The notes under the pieces are model-generated. The model worked only from the letters and a program-made list of their open reading frames with translations. It searched no databases and had not been told where the DNA came from. DNA of 13,629 nt, taken from Ruminococcaceae bacterium UBA5905. GTDB taxonomy: Bacteria > Bacillota > Clostridia > Oscillospirales > Acutalibacteraceae. The translations under genes were made by a program, and so were the position numbers. Shown in pieces: positions 1 to 6,286 of this stretch. The stretch is from NCBI GenBank assembly GCA_002431285.1, contig DJEF01000043.1:1-13629 (forward strand). The letters are read 5' to 3'. Position 1 is the first letter of the stretch. Each line of letters begins with the position of its first letter.

Positions 1-305
1 AAGGGCTTGGTCACATAGTCGTCTGCCCCCACATTCAGCCCCAGCACCTTGTCGGTGTCCTCGCTCTTGGCGGTGAGCAGAATGACCGGAATGTTCCATC
101 GCTCCCGCAGCTTTGCCATGGCGGTGATGCCGTCCATCTCCGGCATCATCACATCCAATAGCACCAGCTGCACCGGCTGCTGCTCCAGCACCGCCAGCGC
201 TTCCCGCCCGGTATAGGCGCATACGGTGTCGTAGCCCTCCGCCTCCAGATAGATTTTCAGCGCCGACACAATGTCCCGCTCATCGTCGCAAATCAGTATC
301 GTCAT
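1..305 (-). CDS. Response regulator, receiver domain (partial, 3' end outside window)
   Basis: This is the N-terminal 101 residues of a two-component response regulator; the rest lies beyond base 1. Translation from the ATG at 305 gives a clear receiver domain. The acidic pocket is D7-D8, the phosphoacceptor is D51 in the stretch LLDVMMPEMDG, the switch residues are T78 (ILLTAKSED) and Y97, and K100 is the conserved lysine of DDYVTKPF. A GGGAGGG ribosome site sits about 6 bases before the start. The receiver style is that of OmpR/PhoB-family transcription factors, so a winged-helix DNA-binding domain probably follows, but this cannot be seen here. A sensor histidine kinase gene would be expected downstream, also outside the window. 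The gene is divergent from the AraC-family gene. The signal it responds to cannot be inferred. Confidence 0.93.
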   Translation of the reverse strand, partial: MTILICDDERDIVSALKIYLEAEGYDTVCAYTGREALAVLEQQPVQLVLLDVMMPEMDGITAMAKLRERWNIPVILLTAKSEDTDKVLGLNVGADDYVTKP

Positions 306-328
306 CGTATCCCTCCCGTTGTATTTAC

Positions 329-357
329 AGTATACCGGATTATTTCTTAATTGAAAA
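329..357 (-). promoter_or_regulatory. Predicted sigma-A-type promoter of the response regulator gene
   Basis: On the minus strand a TTTTCA -35 element (352-357) and a TATACT -10 element (329-334) are separated by exactly 17 bases, followed by a short leader and the GGGAGGG ribosome site. The region is AT-rich against a GC-rich background. The -10 matches the consensus at five of six positions and the -35 at four of six. Inferred from sequence only. Confidence 0.55.
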
Positions 358-386
358 GAGGGAGGTTGTTTAAGACTTCATTAAGA
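345..386. promoter_or_regulatory. Candidate response-regulator binding site: TTAAGA direct repeat with 11-base period
   Basis: TTAAGA occurs at 370-375 and again at 381-386, an 11-base period that puts both copies on the same face of the helix. A third copy in inverted orientation (TCTTAA) lies at 345-350, inside the promoter spacer. The pair lies 12 bases upstream of the -35 of the response regulator promoter. OmpR/PhoB-family regulators are known to bind tandem 6-7 base direct repeats with about 11-base spacing, so an autoregulatory site is plausible. The neighbourhood is AT-rich, so chance is possible. Confidence 0.35.
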
Positions 387-458
387 TGAGCAGGATGTCG
401 GCGGCCGCCGGATTCGGGCGAATTTTTGCGATTTGGGGGAAAATGGTCCGATTGGCTC

Positions 459-487
459 TTGCAAGCGGGGCGAAAATATGCTTTAAT
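459..487 (+). promoter_or_regulatory. Predicted promoter of the AraC-family gene
   Basis: A TTGCAA -35 element (459-464), a 17-base spacer and a TTTAAT -10 element (482-487). The -10 is preceded by TGC, an extended -10 feature. The predicted start site near 494 leaves a leader of about 30 bases before the GTG at 523, enough for the AAAGGGG ribosome site at 509-515. This also argues against the TTG at 499 or the ATG at 505 as translation starts, since neither has a ribosome site. Confidence 0.6.
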
Positions 488-522
488 GGTCGTGTATATT
501 GTGTATGGAAAGGGGTCGCCCT

Positions 523-1533
523 GTGGATTATATTGAGAATGAGAGCGGCAAGCGGCTGGTGTGGATCTTCGACCATGTGATCGAAGGCCCCATCACCTTC
601 AAGCGGCACCATCACGCGTTTCTGGAGATGTCCTGTGTGCTGCGGGGCACCGGCACCTATCAGGTCAACGGCGAGGACTTCGATATGCGGCCGGGGGACG
701 TGTTTCTGTTCGCCCCCACCGACCAGCATAATCTGCTGCTGGGGAATGAGACGCTGGAGCATATCGTGGTGCATCTGGACCCCTCCTTCATTTGGAACGC
801 GCTGGGCAACGATATGGATTATAAATTCCTGATGGTGTTCTTTCAGCGGGGGCCGCATTTCCGCTGCCGACTGGATCGGGACAACCCGGCGGCACCGCTG
901 CTCAGCCAGTGGTTCCGGGAGATCTGGCAGGAATGCCGGGAGCAGCGGGACTGCTACGAGCTGATGATCAAAATTCGCATCCAGTCGATTCTGGCGCAGA
1001 TCATCCGCAGCTACGATTGCATCGACACCGCCGCGGCCGACCGGGCCGCTCCCAGCGGCGAGCTGGAGCACATGAACCAGGTGCTCCAATACATCGACGA
1101 TCATCTGGGCGAGGAGCTGCGGCTGTCGGAGCTGGCGGCGGTGGCGCACGTCAGCCCCTCCTACTTTTCGGCGCTGTTCAAGCGCTATAACGGACTGCCC
1201 CCGGTGGAATACGTGGTGGGGCAGCGGGTGCGCCGGGCGGTGCAGCTGATCCGCACCACCGATCTGTCCCTGTCGGAGATTGCGTCCGTCTGCGGCTTTA
1301 ATAACAATACCAATTTCTATAAGGCATTCCGGCGGGTCACGGGACGTACCCCCGCCTCCTACCGCAACGCCGGAGAAACCGCCTCCACCGCCCTGACCTC
1401 CGGTACGATGAACATTGCCCGCTCGGTTTATACCGCCCCGGCGGCCCCGGCGGCAACTCCGCCTGCGCCCGCGCCGGAGCCTGCGACCGTGCCGGATTAC
1501 AGCACCGACCCCTGTCAGCTCTGCACCTTCTGA
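523..1533 (+). CDS. AraC-family transcriptional regulator with N-terminal cupin domain
   Basis: Predicted 336-residue DNA-binding regulator. I place the start at GTG 523 because AAAGGGG lies 7 bases upstream; in-frame TTG 499 and ATG 505 lack a ribosome site. Residues about 15-75 form an AraC-type sugar-binding cupin, with the histidine cluster HHHAFLE at 29-35, the turn GTGTYQVNGE, and the closing PGDVFLFAP...QH at 57-69. Residues about 184-281 are the double helix-turn-helix: first helix pair in LRLSELAAVAHVSPSYFSAL, second in LSLSEIASVCGF, ending in the family signature GRTPASYR. Beyond this is an unusual tail of about 55 residues, rich in Ala and Pro, ending in DPCQLCTF. Such regulators usually activate nearby sugar genes; the GH13, MFS and alpha-galactosidase genes downstream on the same strand are natural targets, but that is inference. 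Confidence 0.92.
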   Translation: MDYIENESGKRLVWIFDHVIEGPITFKRHHHAFLEMSCVLRGTGTYQVNGEDFDMRPGDVFLFAPTDQHNLLLGNETLEHIVVHLDPSFIWNALGNDMDYKFLMVFFQRGPHFRCRLDRDNPAAPLLSQWFREIWQECREQRDCYELMIKIRIQSILAQIIRSYDCIDTAAADRAAPSGELEHMNQVLQYIDDHLGEELRLSELAAVAHVSPSYFSALFKRYNGLPPVEYVVGQRVRRAVQLIRTTDLSLSEIASVCGFNNNTNFYKAFRRVTGRTPASYRNAGETASTALTSGTMNIARSVYTAPAAPAATPPAPAPEPATVPDYSTDPCQLCTF

Positions 1534-1620
1534 GTGTGAAAGCGGGCAGAAACACCGTCCCCGCCGGAAAAACACGCCCGACCCGATGCCGCCGGCCCCC
1601 CGGGTCCGGACGGCTGCGGA

Positions 1621-1750
1621 GGGTGCCGTGTTGCACGGCATTTGTATGAGACCATCGCCGACGCCGCCCGCGGGCGGCGTCGGACCCATGGAACGCCGGG
1701 GGGCTGTCCTTGTGGGCAGTCCCCTTTCCGCAAAGCGGAGAAAGGACAGT
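1621..1750 (+). promoter_or_regulatory. Hairpin-rich leader before the DUF1643 gene, with buried ribosome site
   Basis: The 223-base gap between the AraC stop and ATG 1757 has no visible promoter but several inverted repeats. (a) TGCCGTG / CACGGCA, 1624-1630 with 1634-1640, loop TTG. (b) A perfect 26-base palindrome at 1658-1683. (c) GGGGCTG with CAG-T-CCCC, 1700-1706 with 1717-1724. (d) CCTTTCCGC with GCGG-AG-AAAGG, 1723-1731 with 1735-1745, loop AAA. Hairpin (d) pairs the AAAGGA sequence that is the only good ribosome site for the gene. An alternative pairing, CTGTCCTT (1704-1711) with AAGGACAG (1742-1749), would also hide it. Translation control or readthrough attenuation is possible; high GC makes accidental pairing common. 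No known riboswitch class is recognised. Confidence 0.35.
1658..1683. repeat. Perfect 26-base GC palindrome
   Basis: CCGACGCCGCCCG (1658-1670) is followed directly by its exact reverse complement CGGGCGGCGTCGG (1671-1683). There is no loop and no T-run after it, so it is not a standard intrinsic terminator. It could be a protein-binding operator, a stable RNA stem that limits readthrough from the AraC gene, or a copy of a small dispersed intergenic repeat. Confidence 0.9.
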
Positions 1751-1756
1751 ACCGCC

Positions 1757-2383
1757 ATGTATACACCCGCCGCCGAAACCCATGAGATTTCCGTTTGCTC
1801 CTTTGCCGCCGCGCTGGCGGAGCCGACCCCCGGCACCTATGACGACTCCCGCTGGCTGTATGTGCCCTGTCGGCTGGAGCCATACCGGTATATTCTCGGC
1901 ACCCGGGGGGAAAATCCTCTCATCTGCATCGGCATCAACCCCTCCACCGCCCAGCCGGACGATCTGGACAACACACTGAAATCCGTGGAGCGCATCGCCA
2001 CCGGCAACGGCTTTGACAGCTTCATTATGTTCAACGTATATGCCCAGCGCGCCACCGACCCGGACGATATGGACACCGTGCGCAACGATTTTCTCCACCG
2101 GGAGAATATGGCGGCGTTCCGCTATGTTCTGTCCGGCTGCGGCGAGGGGATCACCCCCACCGTCTGGGCGGCGTGGGGCACCATCATTGAAAAGCGCCCG
2201 TACCTGTGGGATTGCCTGCGGGATATGATCGCCATCGGCGAAGAATACGGCGCCCGCTGGGTCACCGCCGGACGGCGCTCCAAAAAGGGACACCCTCACC
2301 ACCCGCTGTACCTGCGGGCGGACAGCGGGCTGGACGATTTCGATGCCGCCGCTTATCAGCAGGAGGGAGAGCTGCGCCGATGA
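1757..2383 (+). CDS. DUF1643 domain protein, function unknown
   Basis: A 208-residue soluble protein of the DUF1643 family, whose biochemical role is not established. The family pattern is clear: CIGINPSTA at 57-65, then a spaced DLDNTLKSVERIA block, then FNVYAQRATDPDDM at 92-105, and later a WAAWG stretch near the position of the usual W-G-x motif. No signal peptide or membrane segment. Start chosen at ATG 1757 because AAAGGA lies 10 bases upstream and the encoded length is typical; in-frame ATGs at 1646 and 1688 would add Pro/Arg-rich residues and have no ribosome site. It is the first gene of a compact run: its TGA overlaps the next gene's ATG (ATGA at 2380-2383), suggesting translational coupling to the pseudouridine synthase. 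No own promoter was seen, so transcription may come through from the AraC gene. Confidence 0.85.
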   Translation: MYTPAAETHEISVCSFAAALAEPTPGTYDDSRWLYVPCRLEPYRYILGTRGENPLICIGINPSTAQPDDLDNTLKSVERIATGNGFDSFIMFNVYAQRATDPDDMDTVRNDFLHRENMAAFRYVLSGCGEGITPTVWAAWGTIIEKRPYLWDCLRDMIAIGEEYGARWVTAGRRSKKGHPHHPLYLRADSGLDDFDAAAYQQEGELRR

Positions 2384-3102
2384 TCCGGGTTCTGTATGAG
2401 GACAAGAGTTTAGTGGTGTGCGAAAAGCCGGTGGGGGTGCTGTCCGCCCCCGAACCGGGAAAACGGCGGGATATGCCCGCCCTGCTGCAAAAGCAGACCG
2501 GCGCCTACCGCATCGACGTGATCCATCGGCTGGATCAGCCGGTGGGCGGGGTGATGGTATACAGCAAGAGCGACCGGGTGACCCCGGGGCTGTACCGGCA
2601 GATGGCAGGGCACCACTTCATCAAGGAATATCTGGCGGTGGTGTGCGGCGTTCCCGCCCAGCCCGCCGGCACATGGACGGACTGGCTGCTGAAGGACCGC
2701 CAGCGGTGCAAATCCCGCACGGTGCGCCCCGGCACGCCGGGGGCAAAGGAGGCACGGCTGACCTATCGGCTGCTGTCCACCGCGCAGACCCCCCAGGGAG
2801 CGCTGAGTCTCCTAAAGGTGCGGCTGCACACCGGCCGCACCCACCAGATCCGGGTGCAATGCGCCAGCCGGCGGCTGCCCCTGCTGGGAGACGAAAAGTA
2901 CGGCGGACGGGCGGACGACGGCTTCCGGGGGCTGGGGCTGTGGTCCTACCATCTGGCATTCCGACACCCGGTGGGGCGGCAAACGGTGGACGAAACCTGT
3001 CCGCCGCCCCGCACCTATCCATGGACGCTGTTTGACCCGGCGGTATTTTCCCAACCGATTGACACAAACCAGGAGCCGAAAGCGGCAGAAAAGGAGCGGT
3101 AA
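2380..3102 (+). CDS. RluA-family RNA pseudouridine synthase
   Basis: A 240-residue enzyme predicted to convert specific uridines in rRNA or tRNA to pseudouridine. The catalytic motif HRLD is at 49-52, with D52 the nucleophilic aspartate; it continues QPVGGVMVYSK rather than the more common RDTSGL, a variant I recall from clostridial family members. The second family block, LHTGRTHQIRVQ, is at 149-160, followed by LLGDEKYGG. There is no N-terminal S4 RNA-binding domain, so it is a single-domain form; the exact target base cannot be told from sequence. The start ATG overlaps the stop of the DUF1643 gene (ATGA), with AGGAGGGAGAG upstream. The stop is 3 bases before the GH13 gene start. The last 15 or so residues are a charged, probably disordered tail. 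Confidence 0.92.
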   Translation: MIRVLYEDKSLVVCEKPVGVLSAPEPGKRRDMPALLQKQTGAYRIDVIHRLDQPVGGVMVYSKSDRVTPGLYRQMAGHHFIKEYLAVVCGVPAQPAGTWTDWLLKDRQRCKSRTVRPGTPGAKEARLTYRLLSTAQTPQGALSLLKVRLHTGRTHQIRVQCASRRLPLLGDEKYGGRADDGFRGLGLWSYHLAFRHPVGRQTVDETCPPPRTYPWTLFDPAVFSQPIDTNQEPKAAEKER

Positions 3103-3105
3103 ACC

Positions 3106-5001
3106 ATGCCGGAGCTGTTTGATTCCCGGGATTTAAGCTACCGCACCCCCTTTGGGGCGGTGGCGGTGGGGACAGAGGTGCTGTTCCGCATCTGTCTGCC
3201 CCGGAATTGGGGCTGCCACGCCGCCACTCTGCTCATCACCCAGGACGGTCAACCGGAGCAGTATAACGGGATGTTCTGGGCGGGGATGTGCGGCGACGAC
3301 CGCGAGTGGTGGGATGTGCGCTTCACCCCCACCGAGGCGGCGGTGTATTTCTACGGCTTTCAGCTGGAGCTGGCGCTGGGCACCGGCTGGCTGGTGCGCC
3401 GCCCCGACGGCCGGGCAGAATATTCTTATGTATCCAAGACCCCTCAATGGCAGTTGACCGCCTATGCGGCGGAGTTCACCACCCCCGATTGGCTGGCGGG
3501 GGGCATTTTCTATCAGATTTTTCCCGACCGGTTCGCCGCCTCCGGGCAGCCGAAAGCGAACGTCCCCGCCGACCGGGTGCTGCACGAGCGCTGGGACGAG
3601 GAGATCGTCTGGCAGCCCGACCCACAGGGACGGGTGCGGAACAACGACTATTTCGGCGGCGATCTGGCGGGGATCATCGACAAGCTGGACTATCTGGCGG
3701 GGCTGGGGGTCACCTGTCTGTACCTCAACCCCATTTTCGAGGCCCATTCCAACCACCGTTACGACACCGCGGACTATACCCGGGTGGACCCGCTGCTGGG
3801 GACGGAGGAGGATCTGCGCCGGCTGACCCGGGAGGCGCGCCGCCGGGGCATCCGGATCATTCTGGACGGCGTATTCAGCCACACCGGCGCGGACAGCGTG
3901 TATTTCAACCGGGAGCGCCGCTATCCCGATGAGGGAGCGTATAACAGCCTGTCCTCCCCCTATCGCAGCTGGTATCAGTTCAGCCGCTGGCCCCGGGAAT
4001 ATCACTCCTGGTGGGGCTTTGACACTCTGCCGGAGGTCAACGAGCTGGACCCCGCCTTTCTCCGGTATATCACGGGGGAAGCCGGTGTGCTGGAGCAATG
4101 GCAGCGGGACGGTACGGCCGGCTGGCGGCTGGATGTGGCGGACGAGCTGCCCGACGGCTTTCTGGACGCCCTGCGGCGGCGGGTGAAAACCACCGACCCG
4201 GACGCGCTGGTGCTGGGGGAAGTCTGGGAGGACGCCAGCAACAAGGAGAGCTACGGCCACCGTCGCCGGTATCTGCTGGGGCAGCAGCTGGACAGCGTGA
4301 TGAATTATCCCTTTCGTCAGGCGGTGCTGGGCTTTTTGCTGGAGGGCGGCCGGGCGCACTTCTTCGACCCGGTGCTGTCCATTATCGAACACTATCCGCC
4401 CCAGGTGCTGCGGCTGCTGATGAACCACATCGGCACCCACGACACCGAGCGGGCGCTGACCCTCTTGGGAGGAGAGCCCAGCCGGGGCCGAGGGCGCAGC
4501 TGGCAGGCGGCGCAGACCCTGTCCCCCGCTCAGCGGCAGACGGCGGTGGCCCGGCTGAAGCTGGCGACGCTGCTGCAATTTTCTCTGCCGGGAGTCCCCT
4601 GCATCTATTACGGAGACGAGGCGGGCATGGAGGGCTATAAAGATCCCTTTAACCGGCGCACCTATCCCTGGGGCCGAGAAGATGCGGAACTGCTCGCCTG
4701 GTATCGGACGCTGGGGCGCTGCCGGCGGCAGCAGCCGGCGCTGGCGGAGGGAGCGTTTCAGCCCCTACCCTCCGGTGAGGAGATCGTCGCCTATATCCGG
4801 GGCGAGGGGGCGCAGGCAGTGCTGTGCGCCGTCAACCGGGCGGATACGGAGCACACCCTGCTGCTACCCCAGGAATGGGCGGACGGCCGGGTTCTGTGCG
4901 GCGATGGCGCCTGCCGGAAACGGGTGCTGTACCTGCCTCCCATGGGCGGCGTATGGCTCCGAAAAGCGATCGAAACAGAAAGGAATCCCGAAACACCATG
5001 A
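3106..5001 (+). CDS. GH13 alpha-amylase-family glycoside hydrolase (neopullulanase/cyclomaltodextrinase-like)
   Basis: A 631-residue cytosolic enzyme (no signal peptide) predicted to cut alpha-1,4 and perhaps alpha-1,6 glucosidic bonds in malto-oligosaccharides, cyclodextrins or pullulan fragments. Residues 1 to about 125 form a beta-rich N-terminal domain like the CBM34-type domain of neopullulanases. The TIM barrel begins at IFYQIFPDRF (134-143). Conserved regions: DGVFSH (254-259); GWRLDVAD with nucleophile D343; LGEVWED with acid/base E372; IGTHDTE with D446; YYGDE at 501-505. A C-terminal beta domain closes the protein. The loop motif GFDTLPEVNE (304-313) differs from the MPKLN of classic GH13_20 enzymes, so the subfamily is uncertain. 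AAGGAG lies 9 bases before the start. Its stop overlaps the MFS start (ATGA, 4998-5001), linking hydrolysis and transport. Confidence 0.94.
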   Translation: MPELFDSRDLSYRTPFGAVAVGTEVLFRICLPRNWGCHAATLLITQDGQPEQYNGMFWAGMCGDDREWWDVRFTPTEAAVYFYGFQLELALGTGWLVRRPDGRAEYSYVSKTPQWQLTAYAAEFTTPDWLAGGIFYQIFPDRFAASGQPKANVPADRVLHERWDEEIVWQPDPQGRVRNNDYFGGDLAGIIDKLDYLAGLGVTCLYLNPIFEAHSNHRYDTADYTRVDPLLGTEEDLRRLTREARRRGIRIILDGVFSHTGADSVYFNRERRYPDEGAYNSLSSPYRSWYQFSRWPREYHSWWGFDTLPEVNELDPAFLRYITGEAGVLEQWQRDGTAGWRLDVADELPDGFLDALRRRVKTTDPDALVLGEVWEDASNKESYGHRRRYLLGQQLDSVMNYPFRQAVLGFLLEGGRAHFFDPVLSIIEHYPPQVLRLLMNHIGTHDTERALTLLGGEPSRGRGRSWQAAQTLSPAQRQTAVARLKLATLLQFSLPGVPCIYYGDEAGMEGYKDPFNRRTYPWGREDAELLAWYRTLGRCRRQQPALAEGAFQPLPSGEEIVAYIRGEGAQAVLCAVNRADTEHTLLLPQEWADGRVLCGDGACRKRVLYLPPMGGVWLRKAIETERNPETP

Positions 5002-6185
5002 AGAAACCTGCCTATCGGAAAACCGTGGCCTGCTGCTATATCGGGTATATCGTACAGGCCATCGTCAATAATTTTGCTCCTCTGCTGTTTATCACATTTC
5101 AGCAGCAATACGCGATCCCGCTGGCAAAGATCACCCTGCTCATCACGGTGAATTTTCTCATTCAGCTGGGGGTGGACCTCTCCTCCGCCTGGTTCATCGA
5201 CCGCATCGGTTACCGGGCCAGTATGCTGATCGCCCATGGCCTGTCCACGGCCGGGCTGTTGCTGCTGACGGTGCTGCCGGAGCTGCTGCCCGACCCGTTT
5301 GTCGGCATTCTTCTGTCGGTGGCGGTATACGCCATAGGCGGCGGATTGCTGGAGGTGGTGGTCAGTCCTCTGGTGGAGGCGTGTCCCACCGAGAATAAGG
5401 AGCAGTCCATGAGTCTGCTCCACTCCTTCTATTGCTGGGGACATATGGGGGTGGTGCTGCTGTCCACCGGCTTTTTCGCCCTGTGCGGGATCGAACATTG
5501 GAAGCAGCTGGCCCTCCTTTGGGCGGCGGTGCCGCTGATCAATCTGGTGCTGTTCACCCGCGCCCCCATTTATACGCTGACCGAAGAGACTACACAGGGG
5601 CTATCGGTGCGGCAGCTGTTCTCCCGGGGCTTTTTCTGGCTGCTGATGCTGATGATGCTGTGCGCCGGAGCCAGCGAACAGGCGGTGAGCCAGTGGGCCT
5701 CCGCCTTCGCCGAAAAGGGGCTGGGTCTGAGCAAATCGCTGGGCGATCTGGCCGGACCGATGACCTTTGCGGCGCTTATGGGAATATCCCGGCTGCTCTA
5801 TGGGAAATACGGTGCGCGGCTGGAGCTGCGCCGCAGCATGGCGGTCAGCGCCCTTTTGTGCGTCGCCGCGTATCTGTGTATTGCGCTGGTGCCGTCCCCG
5901 GTGATGGGACTGGTGGGCTGCGCCGTGTGCGGCTTCTCGGTCGGGATCTTCTGGCCGGGCACATTCAGCATCGCCGCCGATTCCCTCAAGGGCGGCGGCA
6001 CCGCCCTGTTTGCGCTGCTGGCGCTGGCGGGGGATCTGGGCTGTGCCGGAGGCCCCACTCTGGCGGGGCTGGTATCCAGCGCCCGCGGCAACGATCTGCG
6101 GGCGGGAATCCTGGCGGCGCTGTGCTTCCCGGCGGTGATGCTGGTGTGTCTCCTCCTGTTACAGCGTAGCCGTAAAAAGGAATGA
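4998..6185 (+). CDS. Major facilitator superfamily transporter, probably for a sugar
   Basis: A 395-residue integral membrane protein with about 12 hydrophobic segments and charged loops, the standard MFS size. Visible features: a first helix after a basic MKKPAYRK start; the loop DRIGYR (between helices 2 and 3), a variant of the MFS DRxGRR signature; LLHSFYCWG in helix 5, as in the fucose/galactose-H+ symporter-like groups; a central loop of about 20 residues; and a basic end QRSRKKE. The ATG lies in the ATGA overlap with the GH13 stop, with GAAAGGA about 13 bases upstream, so it is probably translated by coupling. Position after a cytosolic amylase-family enzyme and before an alpha-galactosidase suggests uptake of an oligosaccharide or efflux of a product; the substrate is not determined. 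Confidence 0.9.
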   Translation: MKKPAYRKTVACCYIGYIVQAIVNNFAPLLFITFQQQYAIPLAKITLLITVNFLIQLGVDLSSAWFIDRIGYRASMLIAHGLSTAGLLLLTVLPELLPDPFVGILLSVAVYAIGGGLLEVVVSPLVEACPTENKEQSMSLLHSFYCWGHMGVVLLSTGFFALCGIEHWKQLALLWAAVPLINLVLFTRAPIYTLTEETTQGLSVRQLFSRGFFWLLMLMMLCAGASEQAVSQWASAFAEKGLGLSKSLGDLAGPMTFAALMGISRLLYGKYGARLELRRSMAVSALLCVAAYLCIALVPSPVMGLVGCAVCGFSVGIFWPGTFSIAADSLKGGGTALFALLALAGDLGCAGGPTLAGLVSSARGNDLRAGILAALCFPAVMLVCLLLLQRSRKKE

Positions 6186-6214
6186 CGTTGCATCAATTAT
6201 CCATGCGTTTTCCC

Positions 6215-6248
6215 TTGCCTTTTGTAGGAAAGTATGGTAGAATTTCCT
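6215..6248 (+). promoter_or_regulatory. Predicted promoter of the alpha-galactosidase gene, with inverted repeat over the -10
   Basis: TTGCCT (-35, 6215-6220) and TAGAAT (-10, 6238-6243) are separated by 17 bases, and TGG precedes the -10 (extended -10). The inverted repeat AGGAAA (6226-6231) / TTTCCT (6243-6248) surrounds the -10 and could be a repressor operator. The 101-base gap after the MFS gene and this promoter suggest the alpha-galactosidase can be expressed separately from the upstream operon. Confidence 0.55.
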
Positions 6249-6286
6249 TATATTACAGTAAACAGCGCCGAAGGAGATGGAATTTC

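Noticed and set aside
1624..1643. TGCCGTG-TTG-CACGGCA hairpin followed by TTT as a terminator for the AraC gene
   Set aside because: The stem is only 7 pairs and the T-run is three bases, too weak for an intrinsic terminator; kept only as part of the structured leader.
370..1836. Long minus-strand open frame of 488 codons opposite the AraC-family gene
   Set aside because: It mirrors the real gene with its GC-rich third positions, is rich in Arg/Gly/His/Gln without any domain, has no ribosome site, and spans into the DUF1643 gene.
3133..4578. Minus-strand open frame of 481 codons opposite the GH13 gene
   Set aside because: Same shadow effect; no family motif and an atypical His/Gln/Pro-rich composition.
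6182..6286. ATG 6182 overlapping the MFS stop as the alpha-galactosidase start
   Set aside because: The added 35 residues are basic and unlike GH36 N-termini, while ATG 6287 has an AAGGAG ribosome site and a promoter upstream.
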